7,077 nucleotides of DNA. It comes from an uncultured Rubrivivax sp. GTDB lineage: Bacteria; Pseudomonadota; Gammaproteobacteria; Burkholderiales; Burkholderiaceae_C. Every line of letters starts with the position of its first letter. Position 1 is the first letter of the stretch. The position numbers and the translations under genes are program-made. Below are positions 1 to 7,077 of the stretch, piece by piece. The stretch covers positions 1 to 7,077 of the forward strand of contig CALJUI010000310.1 of the NCBI GenBank assembly GCA_937975735.1, read 5' to 3'. A model generated the notes under the pieces. It made no database searches, was not told the origin of the DNA, and saw only the letters and a program-made list of their open reading frames with translations.

Positions 1-604
1 TCGCGCGGTCGGCCGGGTCGGGCACGATCGACGTGTCCTCGCGCAGGTGCTCGGTGGTCTCGCCGGCATTGGACAGCAGGTCGTCCTTCTGCGCCTGCAG
101 GCGGGCGCGGAAGAAATCAATCTGCTTGTCGCGCATGTACTCCGCCTCGGGCATCGCGAGCAGTTCGGCTTCGGTCAGTTCGCGGCCGGACTTGGTCTTC
201 CAGGCGTTCGCGATTTTCGGGTCCACCTTGGCGGCGGGCTTCTGGGTCACTTCCATCGGGGCGGTGGCGGGCGGGGACGTAGGCTGCGCAGGGGCGAAGC
301 GTTCGGTGAATCGGTTGCCGGCGGCGGGCGCCGGCGCGGGGGTGGGGGCCGGCGCCTTCGGCGCCGGCTTGCTGGCGGGCTTGGCCGCCGGCTTCTTGGT
401 CGCGGCCTTCGCAACCGGCTTGGTCTTGGCGGCCGGCGCCTTGGCGGCGGCCTTGGGCGGCGGGGACTTCTTTGCCGCGGCCTTCTTGGCCACCGGCTTG
501 GCCGGTGCCTTGGCCGCCTTCGCGGGGGCCTTGCGCGCCGGCGCCGGGGCCTTCTTGGCCACCGTCTTGCGCGGGGCAGGGCTCTTCGCCGCGGTCTTGG
601 TCAC
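1..604 (-). CDS. dksA: RNA polymerase-binding transcription factor DksA with long Ala/Lys/Pro-rich N-terminal extension (partial, 3' end outside window)
   Basis: DksA binds in the secondary channel of RNA polymerase and, with ppGpp, retunes promoters such as those of rRNA during the stringent response. The window holds 201 codons. Residues 1-96 are almost only Ala, Lys and Pro, with 23 Lys and 2 Arg and no acidic residue before E101. Residues about 100-150 are a linker. From residue 153 (EAEYMRDKQIDFFRARL) the protein follows E. coli DksA (EEYMNEAQLAHFRRIL), and the last visible residues DPADRA (196-201) match the coiled-coil tip motif DxxDxA, with both aspartates (D196, D199) present. The rest of the coiled coil and the zinc finger lie beyond the left edge. 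The start is a GTG, chosen because GAGGAG lies 6 nt upstream and no in-frame ATG precedes the lysine-rich part. It lies downstream of the GTPase gene on the same strand. The family call is firm; the role of the tail is unknown. Confidence 0.93.
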   Translation of the reverse strand, partial: MTKTAAKSPAPRKTVAKKAPAPARKAPAKAAKAPAKPVAKKAAAKKSPPPKAAAKAPAAKTKPVAKAATKKPAAKPASKPAPKAPAPTPAPAPAAGNRFTERFAPAQPTSPPATAPMEVTQKPAAKVDPKIANAWKTKSGRELTEAELLAMPEAEYMRDKQIDFFRARLQAQKDDLLSNAGETTEHLREDTSIVPDPADRA

Positions 605-610
605 TCGTTT

Positions 611-616
611 CTCCTC
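611..616 (-). promoter_or_regulatory. Ribosome binding site fixing the GTG start of dksA
   Basis: On the minus strand GAGGAG is followed by six bases (AAACGA) and then GTG at 604-602. This is a near-ideal Shine-Dalgarno sequence and decides for the GTG over any downstream ATG; the first internal Met codon, at residue 117, would remove the whole Lys-rich tail. Confidence 0.75.
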
Positions 617-620
617 GCCT

Positions 621-643
621 GCCGGATCATGGGTTCATCCGGC
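621..643 (-). repeat. 7-bp inverted repeat (possible hairpin) in the dksA leader
   Basis: GCCGGAT at 621-627 and ATCCGGC at 637-643 are perfect inverted arms around a 9-base loop. In the transcript the hairpin would end five bases upstream of the GAGGAG ribosome binding site, so it could affect ribosome access. There is no T-run, so it is not an intrinsic terminator. The structure is seen directly; a regulatory role is inference. Confidence 0.45.
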
Positions 644-666
644 CAGGCCGTGAAGGGATTTGATCA

Positions 667-680
667 CACCCGGCCGGGTG
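667..680. repeat. Perfect 14-bp palindrome in the dksA upstream region
   Basis: CACCCGGCCGGGTG reads identically on both strands with no spacer. It lies just downstream of the candidate dksA -10 box at 691-696, so it could be a protein-binding site near the transcription start. It is not followed by a T-run on either strand. In such GC-rich DNA a GC-only core of this size may occur by chance. Confidence 0.35.
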
Positions 681-690
681 CGGCGCGCGG

Positions 691-696
691 ATTGTA
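691..696 (-). promoter_or_regulatory. Candidate -10 box of a dksA promoter
   Basis: TACAAT (minus strand) matches five of six bases of the sigma-70 consensus and stands out in the GC-rich gap between the GTPase gene and dksA. No good -35 hexamer is seen at 16-18 bp. Transcription would start near 684, giving an untranslated leader of about 80 nt that contains the two inverted repeats. It suggests dksA has its own promoter besides any read-through from the GTPase gene. Confidence 0.4.
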
Positions 697-724
697 GCCA
701 CTGGTTCCACCCGACCGCCGGGGT

Positions 725-1771
725 TCAGACGAGGCATTGCTCCAGGCCCTGCATCAGCACGTCGCGAGGCAGATCGATGCCGATGAAGACCATCTTGCTG
801 CCCTTGGCCTCGCCGGGCGCCCACTTCGGCCCCAGGTCGCTGCCCATGAGCTGGTGCACGCCCTGGAAGATCACCTTGCGGTCGCTGCCCTTCATGTACA
901 GCACGCCCTTGTAGCGCAGCATCTTCGGACCGTAGACCTGGACGATGGCGCCGAGGAAGTCCTCGAGCTTGGCCGGGTTGAAGGCCCTGCTGGCGCGGAA
1001 GACGAAGGACTTCACGTCGTCGTCGTGGGCGTGATGGTGGTGCGGGTGGTCGCAGTGCTCGCCGTGGTCGTGGTCGTGGTCGTGGTCGTGGTGGTGATCG
1101 TGATCGTCGGCCTGCAGGAACTCCGGGTCGATCTCGAGCTTGGCGTTGAGGTTGAAGCCGCGCAGGTCGAAGACCTCGGCGATCGGCACCTCGCCGAAAT
1201 GCACCTTGCGCTGCGGCGCGCGCGGGTTCATGTGCTTGAGGCGGTGAACAAGCGCATCGATCTCGGCCTCGCCGACCAGGTCGGACTTGCTGATGAAGAT
1301 CTGGTCCGCGAAACCGACCTGCCGGCGCGCCTCCTGCCGGGTGTCGAGCTGGGTGCCGGCATGCTTGGCGTCGACCAGGGTCAGCACCGAGTCGAGCAGG
1401 TAGCTCTCGGCGATCTCGTCGTCCATGAAGAAGGTCTGCGCGACCGGGCCCGGGTCGGCCACGCCGGTGGTCTCGATGACCACGCGGTCGAACGCGAGCT
1501 CGCCCTTGCGGCGCTTCTCGGCCAGGTCGGCCAGCGTCGAGCGGAGATCCTCGCGGATGGTGCAGCAGACGCAGCCGTTGCTCATCTGGATCACCTGCTC
1601 TTCGGTGTCGGCGACCAGGATGTCGTTGTCGATGTTCTCCTCGCCGAACTCGTTCTCGATGACGGCGATCTTCTGGCCGTGGGCCTCGGTCAGCACGCGC
1701 TTGAGCAGCGTGGTCTTGCCCGAGCCGAGGAAGCCCGTGAGGATGGTGGCGGGAATGAGGCCTTGGGACAT
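725..1771 (-). CDS. yjiA: YjiA/CobW-family (COG0523) GTPase, probable zinc metallochaperone with His-rich loop
   Basis: This is a G3E-class P-loop GTPase of 348 residues that aligns along its whole length with E. coli YjiA as I remember it. Seen in order: Walker A GFLGSGKTT (13-21), switch-region ENEFGEENID (39-48), the metal-binding CxCC motif (C67, C69, C70), Walker B-like VVIETTGVADPGP (97-109), the guanine-specificity motif as SKSD (161-164) in place of NKxD, a loop at 224-249 with 15 histidines alternating with aspartates, and the C-terminal CobW domain ending in MVFIGIDLP (327-335). Family members load or insert metals, zinc or cobalt, using GTP hydrolysis; the His/Asp loop favours zinc handling. 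The ATG start matches the family N-terminus, though no ribosome binding site is evident. It is divergent from corC and upstream of dksA on the same strand. The exact client protein cannot be read from the sequence. Confidence 0.93.
   Translation of the reverse strand: MSQGLIPATILTGFLGSGKTTLLKRVLTEAHGQKIAVIENEFGEENIDNDILVADTEEQVIQMSNGCVCCTIREDLRSTLADLAEKRRKGELAFDRVVIETTGVADPGPVAQTFFMDDEIAESYLLDSVLTLVDAKHAGTQLDTRQEARRQVGFADQIFISKSDLVGEAEIDALVHRLKHMNPRAPQRKVHFGEVPIAEVFDLRGFNLNAKLEIDPEFLQADDHDHHHDHDHDHDHGEHCDHPHHHHAHDDDVKSFVFRASRAFNPAKLEDFLGAIVQVYGPKMLRYKGVLYMKGSDRKVIFQGVHQLMGSDLGPKWAPGEAKGSKMVFIGIDLPRDVLMQGLEQCLV
1064..1087. repeat. Tandem hexanucleotide repeat in the His-rich loop of the GTPase gene
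   Basis: Four perfect copies of GTGGTC on the plus strand (GACCAC, encoding Asp-His, on the coding strand) are followed by imperfect copies to about 1106. A change of whole units keeps the frame and only changes the number of His residues, so this is a natural site for slippage between strains. Confidence 0.8.
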
Positions 1772-1894
1772 GGCGGTGCGCAGGAGCGGGCGGGGCCCGG
1801 AAGATGGGGCCGCAGACTGTGGGACAAGCCCCCCGGCGTGTCAAGCGACTGGGTTATTCTCGGGCCGTCCCAGCCAACGCAGACACCGCGACCC
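1772..1894. promoter_or_regulatory. Divergent intergenic region between the GTPase gene and corC
   Basis: These 123 bp hold the leftward promoter described separately. On the plus strand the only AT-rich spot is TTATTCT at 1854-1860. TATTCT (1855-1860) is a poor -10 candidate for corC with no recognisable -35. I see no convincing Zur-type palindrome, riboswitch or terminator here. Confidence 0.4.
1816..1844 (-). promoter_or_regulatory. Candidate sigma-70 promoter of the YjiA-type GTPase gene
   Basis: On the minus strand a perfect TTGACA (1844-1839) is followed by exactly 17 bases and then CACAGT (1821-1816), which keeps the A, A and T at positions 2, 4 and 6 of the -10 consensus. Transcription would start near 1809, about 38 bases before the ATG at 1771. 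The -35 is strong and the -10 weak, so the element might depend on an activator. Confidence 0.45.
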
Positions 1895-2788
1895 GTGTCC
1901 GACCCGCACCCGTCCCGGTCCGCGCGCCCGCCCTCCGCGGGCAGCGCGGACAAGCGAACCCTGTTCGAACGCATCATCGAGTTCATCTCGCACGGGGTGG
2001 ACAGCAAGGACGAACTGATCCGGACGCTGGCCGACGCCGAGAACCGCGAACTGATCGAGCCCGAGTCGCGGCTGATGCTCGAAGGCGTGCTGCGCATGGC
2101 GGACATGACCGCCGGCGACGTGATGGTCGCCGCGCCGCGCATGGACCTGCTCGACATCGACGCACCGTACGACGAACTGCTCGGCGTCGTCATCGAGACG
2201 CGGCACTCGCGCTTCCCGGTCTACGAGGGCCAGCGCGACAACATCATCGGCATTCTGATGGCCAAGGACCTGCTGAAACTGCAGCGCGCGCCCGAGCTGA
2301 ACCTGCGCACGCTGCTGCGCCCGGCGGTCTTCGTGCCCGAGAGCAAGCGGCTCAACGAGCTGCTGCGTGACTTCCGCTCCAACCGCAACCACCTGGCGAT
2401 CGTGATCGACGAGTTCGGCAACACCGCCGGGCTGATCACGATCGAGGACGTGCTCGAGGAGATCGTCGGCGAGATCGAGGACGAGTTCGACGACGAGGAC
2501 GCGGTCAGCGGCGTCGTCTCGATGGCCGACGGCAGCTACCGCGTGGCCGGCGACGCCGAGATCGCCGACGTCAACGCCGCCTTCGGCGTGCAACTGCCCG
2601 AGGACGGCTTCGAGACCATCGGCGGCCTCGTCGCCCACGAGTTCGGCCGGGTGCCGCGGCGCGGCGAGCAGGTCGACTGCGGACCGCTGCGCCTGGTCGT
2701 GATGCTCACCCGAGGCGGTGCCGTGCGCTGGTTCCGGGTCAGCCGCGTGCCGGACGCCGAACACGCCAGCGAAGGCGAGGGCGGTTGA
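1895..2788 (+). CDS. corC: CorC/YbeX family CBS-domain protein (HlyC/CorC family)
   Basis: This protein of 297 residues is a cytosolic CBS-pair protein of the CorC/YbeX type; E. coli CorC is 292 residues. A first CBS domain covers about 74-131 (SRFPVYEGQRDNIIGIL at 105-121), a second about 139-197 (HLAIVIDEFGNTAGLITIED at 166-185), then an acidic stretch EEIVGEIEDEFDDED (188-202), and a CorC_HlyC domain at about 210-285. There is no N-terminal DUF21 membrane domain. CorC was linked to Mg/Co efflux with CorA, and YbeX more recently to ribosome metabolism; which applies here cannot be told. The GTG start gives an N-terminus (SDPHPS) like that of E. coli CorC (MSDD...), but the ribosome binding site is weak. 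The open frame continues upstream of the GTG only as the antisense shadow of the GTPase gene. The stop overlaps the lnt start. Confidence 0.93.
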   Translation: MSDPHPSRSARPPSAGSADKRTLFERIIEFISHGVDSKDELIRTLADAENRELIEPESRLMLEGVLRMADMTAGDVMVAAPRMDLLDIDAPYDELLGVVIETRHSRFPVYEGQRDNIIGILMAKDLLKLQRAPELNLRTLLRPAVFVPESKRLNELLRDFRSNRNHLAIVIDEFGNTAGLITIEDVLEEIVGEIEDEFDDEDAVSGVVSMADGSYRVAGDAEIADVNAAFGVQLPEDGFETIGGLVAHEFGRVPRRGEQVDCGPLRLVVMLTRGGAVRWFRVSRVPDAEHASEGEGG

Positions 2789-4255
2789 AGCCGGCTCGAC
2801 GAGCGGCCGCCGAAACCCTCGCGATCGCGGCGCTCGCTGCGCTGCAGACGCTGGCCTTCGTCCAGACCGCCTGGTGGATCCTGCCGCTCGGCGCGGCGGC
2901 CGTGCTCGCCTGGCGGGTCGGACGTGCGACGCCGGCGCGCGCGGCCTGGCTGGGCTGGGTGTTCGGCACCGCCTGGCTCGGCACCGGCGTCTGGTGGCTG
3001 TTCATCAGCATGCACCGCTACGGCGGCCTGCCGGGGCCGCTGGCCGCGATCGCGGTGTTCGCACTGGCTGCGGCGCTGTCGCTGTACCTGGCGGCGGCGA
3101 TGGCGGTCTACGCCCGCTGGCGCCGCGGCCGGCCACTGGCCGATCCGTTGCTGTTCGCCGCGCTGTGGCTGCTGGCCGAACTGGCCCGCGGCGTCATCTT
3201 CACCGGCTTCCCCTGGGTGGCGAGCGGCTACGCCCAGGTCGACGGCCCGCTCGCCGCGCTCGCGCCCTGGGTCGGCGTCTACGGCATCGGCGCGGCGGTG
3301 GCGCTGCTGGCGGCGCTGGCCGCCGGTGGTCGGCGCGCGGCCGTCGTGTCGGCGGCGACGCTCGTCGCGCTGGCCTGGCTGCCGCCGGCGACCTTCAGCC
3401 GGCCCGGCGCGACGCTGGACGTCGTGCTGCTGCAGACCGGCGTCGCGCAGGACCAGAAGTTCGCCGCCGAGCGGATGCCGCAGGCGCTGGCCTGGGTGTC
3501 GCAGGCGCTGACGACGGCCCGCGCCGACCTCGTCGTCGCGCCAGAGACCGCGGTGCCGCTGCTGCCGCATCAGCTCGAGGACTTCGCGCCCGGCTACTGG
3601 GCGGCGCTGGAGCTGCACTTCGCCGAAGGCGAGCGCGCGGCGCTGGTCGGCGTGCCGCTGGGCGACTTCGACCGCGGCTACACGAACTCGGTGGTCGGGC
3701 TGTCGGCCGCGCCGCCCTACCGCTACGACAAGCACCACCTGGTGCCCTTCGGCGAGTTCATCCCGACCGGCTTCCGCTGGTTCACCGAGCTGATGAACAT
3801 CCCGCTCGGCGATTTCGACCGTGGCGTCCCGGCGGCGCCGTCGTTTCCGGTCCGCGGCGAGCGGGTCGCGCCGAACATCTGCTACGAGGACCTGTTCGGC
3901 GAGGAGCTGGCGCGCCGCTTCGCAGGCCCGTCCGGCGCGCCGACGGTGTTCGCCAACCTCAGCAACATCGCCTGGTTCGGCGACACGATCGCGATCGCGC
4001 AGCACCTGAACATCTCGCGCCTGCGCAGCCTGGAGTTCGAGCGGCCCATGCTGCGCGCGACGAACACCGGCGCGACGGCCGTGATCGACCATCGCGGCGC
4101 CGTCACGCATTCGCTGCCGTCGCAGCGGCGCGGCGTGCTCGCCGCCACCGTGCAGGCGCGCGACGGGCTGACGCCCTTCGCCGCCTGGGCGTCGCGCTTC
4201 GGGCTGTGGCCGCCGCTGCTGCTGGCGTTGGCGGTGGTCGCTGGCGTCGCTTCGC

Positions 4256-4278
<23 letters not shown>
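2785..4278 (+). CDS. lnt: Apolipoprotein N-acyltransferase Lnt
   Basis: Lnt attaches the third acyl chain to the N-terminal cysteine of lipoproteins at the periplasmic face of the inner membrane, using phospholipid as donor. The product has 497 residues (E. coli 512). Hydrophobic membrane segments fill about 10-200, including the conserved FTGFPWVASGY (139-149). A nitrilase-like domain follows at about 210-460 with the catalytic triad E254 (VVAPETAVPLL), K316 (YDKHHLVPFGEFIP) and C366 (PNICYEDLFGEE). RATNTG (424-429) is also typical. A last membrane helix lies at about 473-490. The triad is complete, so the enzyme should be active. The start is TTG at 2785, sharing TTGA with the corC stop, with GAGG at 2777-2780 as ribosome binding site; this overlap implies translational coupling with corC. 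Its 3' end overlaps the opposing amidohydrolase gene by 23 bp. Confidence 0.95.
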
Positions 4279-6005
<1,727 letters not shown>

Positions 6006-6025
<20 letters not shown>

Positions 6026-6881
6026 CGCTCGTCCTCCAGATCGTGGCCAGGGTCAGGCCCGACACGATATGCCAGATGCCCCAGAGGCTGGCGACGATGA
6101 CCATGCCCAGGTCCGAGCCGAAGGTCACCGCGATGATGCCCAGCGCCAGGCCCGAGTTCTGCATGCCGGCCTCGACCGTGATCGCGCGCCGGTCCGGCCG
6201 CGGCAGCCGGAAGGCCAGCGCGCTCAGCCAGCCCAGGGCCAGGCCGGCCGCGTTGTGCAGGATCACGATCGTGAACTGCGGCAGGATCTGCGCATTGAGC
6301 AGGTGGCGCTCGCGGATCAGGCCGATGACGATGAAGGCCAGCAGCGCGACCAGGCTGAAGTTCGCCAGCGGCCTGCGGATCCGCGCGGTCAGCCGGGGCA
6401 GACGGTGGTTGCACCACAGGCCGAGCGCCATCGGCAGCGCCAGGATGCCGAGCAGGCTCCACCAGATGCCCGACGGGTCGATCTCGAGCTGGCGCAGCCA
6501 GCCCGCGGTGGCCGGGTTGGAGGCGACCATCCAGGTGAAGTTGAACGGCATCAGGAACAGCGCGAGCAGCGAGGACACCGCGGTCAGCGTCACCGACAGC
6601 GCGGTGTTGCCGCGGCCGAAGTGGGTGACGAAGTTCGACAGCGACCCGCCGGGGCAGCAGGCGACCAGGATCATCGCCGCCTCGACATTGGGCGGCAGGT
6701 CGAGCGCCAGCGTCACGAGCCAGGTGGCCACCGGCAGCAGCACGAGCTGGGGCAGCTCGCCGGCGACCACCGACCGGGGCATGCGGGCGACCCGGCGGAA
6801 GTCCTCGAGCTTCAGGTCCAGCGCGACCGCGAAGACCATCGTCGCCAGCACCAGGCTGAGCACGAGTTGCTGTGTCGTCAT
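6006..6881 (-). CDS. Bile acid:sodium symporter family (BASS/SBF) transporter
   Basis: The 291-residue product is almost wholly hydrophobic, with roughly nine membrane segments. It carries the two BASS signature regions: ACCPGGSLSN (74-83) and VEAGMQNSGLA (236-246). The latter matches the EVGMQN sodium-site segment of the bacterial ASBT homologue, with E237, M240 and Q241 kept. Bacterial members import organic anions with sodium (bile acids, pantoate and keto acids are known in the family); the substrate here cannot be read. The start ATG at 6881 gives a normal short N-terminus (MTTQQLVLSLVLATMVFAVAL) but has no visible ribosome binding site. The last 20 bases overlap the start of the downstream amidohydrolase gene, so the two are almost certainly one operon and probably act on the same or a related compound. 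Confidence 0.88.
6033..6038 (-). promoter_or_regulatory. Ribosome binding site of the amidohydrolase, inside the transporter gene
   Basis: TGGAGG on the minus strand ends seven bases before the ATG at 6025-6023. It lies within the last codons of the transporter gene (Trp-Arg at residues 282-283). It supports this start and re-initiation or coupled translation across the 20-bp overlap. Confidence 0.7.
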
Positions 6882-6944
6882 GGCGGCGCAGGGTAGCCGG
6901 CGATTCGCCCCGTAAAATCAGGGGTTTACGCCGAACCGACCCGC
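6882..6944. promoter_or_regulatory. Divergent intergenic region between the transporter gene and glyQ
   Basis: These 63 bp must hold the control signals of both the leftward transporter-amidohydrolase unit and the rightward glyQ. Facing right, TAAAAT at 6913-6918 is a good -10 box (5 of 6), with no good -35 at the usual distance. Transcription would start near 6925, about 20 bases before the glyQ ATG. Facing left no clear promoter is seen. No strong ribosome binding site precedes either gene. Confidence 0.5.
6911..6930. promoter_or_regulatory. Inverted repeat CGTAAA-N8-TTTACG over the glyQ -10 box
   Basis: CGTAAA at 6911-6916 and TTTACG at 6925-6930 are perfect inverted 6-bp arms around eight bases (ATCAGGGG). 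The left arm overlaps the candidate -10 box and the right arm covers the expected transcription start, where a repressor would act. A second, nested pairing CCCC (6908-6911) with GGGG (6921-6924) is also possible. Operator function is inference. Confidence 0.35.
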
Positions 6945-7077
6945 ATGCTGACGTTCCAGCAGATCATCCTGAAGCTGCAGTCCTACTGGGACGCGCAGGG
7001 CTGCGCGCTGCTGCAGCCCTATGACATGGAGGTCGGCGCCGGCACCAGCCACACCGCGACCTTCCTGCGCGCGCTCG
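6945..7077 (+). CDS. glyQ: Glycyl-tRNA synthetase alpha subunit GlyQ (partial, N-terminal 44 residues)
   Basis: GlyQ is the catalytic alpha chain of the alpha2-beta2 glycyl-tRNA synthetase found in most bacteria, which activates glycine and charges tRNA-Gly together with GlyS. The visible part reads [20 protein letters not shown] (1-20) and then [20 protein letters not shown] (21-40), which matches the start of the family (E. coli: [27 protein letters not shown]). The short N-terminus before TFQ and the [19 protein letters not shown] wording point to a betaproteobacterium. The gene runs off the right edge, and glyS would be expected next. The ATG is the only sensible start. The upstream region carries a TAAAAT -10 box. 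Confidence 0.95.

Noticed and set aside
33..697. Gly/Ala/Leu-rich plus-strand frames opposite dksA
   Set aside because: They are the mirror of the Ala/Lys/Pro repeats of DksA, with no family resemblance and no convincing ribosome binding site.
605..724. Intrinsic terminator after the GTPase gene
   Set aside because: The inverted repeats there lack any following T-run on the minus strand, so they do not qualify.
1846..1866. GTTATTCT near the GTPase/corC divergent region as a possible Zur half-site
   Set aside because: Only one loose half-site is present and there is no inverted partner, so it cannot be called a Zur box.
737..1894. Long open plus-strand frame opposite the GTPase gene, continuous with corC
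   Set aside because: It is the complement of a well-recognised GTPase gene; its valine runs are the antisense of the Asp-His repeat. Long antisense frames are expected in DNA this GC-rich. The real corC start is the GTG at 1895.

Overview
The window looks like a chromosomal housekeeping stretch of a very GC-rich proteobacterium, most likely a betaproteobacterium of the order Burkholderiales (Rubrivivax/Leptothrix/Comamonadaceae-like). The reasons are the GlyQ N-terminus, which starts directly at MLTFQQIIL and continues [22 protein letters not shown] as I remember it from that group, the corC-lnt-glyQ neighbourhood, and a DksA preceded by a long Ala/Lys/Pro-rich extension. The taxonomic call is made from memory of sequences, not from a search. 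I see no mobile element, CRISPR array, tRNA, rRNA or defence system.

Layout, left to right. (1) Positions 1-1771, minus strand: a YjiA/CobW-type (COG0523) metal-chaperone GTPase with a histidine-rich loop, followed after a 120-bp leader by dksA. dksA starts at a GTG and runs off the left edge before its zinc finger. (2) Positions 1772-1894: a divergent promoter region with a perfect TTGACA -35 box facing the GTPase. (3) Positions 1895-4278, plus strand: corC/ybeX (CBS-domain protein, GTG start) and lnt (apolipoprotein N-acyltransferase, TTG start), joined by a TTGA stop/start overlap. (4) Positions 4256-6881, minus strand: a two-gene unit, a bile acid:sodium symporter family (BASS) transporter followed by a D-aminoacylase-like amidohydrolase, overlapping each other by 20 bp. 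The amidohydrolase also overlaps the 3' end of lnt tail-to-tail by 23 bp. (5) Positions 6882-6944: a 63-bp divergent promoter region with a TAAAAT box inside an inverted repeat. (6) Position 6945 to the right edge: the first 44 codons of glyQ.

Functional reading. The corC-lnt-glyQ neighbourhood is conserved core biology (ribosome/ion-related CBS protein, lipoprotein maturation, glycyl-tRNA synthetase). The transporter-amidohydrolase pair sits between lnt and glyQ as an accessory two-gene cassette that could take up an anionic or amphipathic substrate and hydrolyse it. The GTPase-dksA pair joins a likely zinc chaperone to a zinc-finger transcription factor. The points most worth a second look are the H1-like N-terminal tail of DksA, the GTPase-DksA zinc link, the amidohydrolase that lacks two of the metal-binding histidines of D-aminoacylase, and the inverted repeat over the glyQ -10 box. 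Nothing here is clearly an undescribed system.
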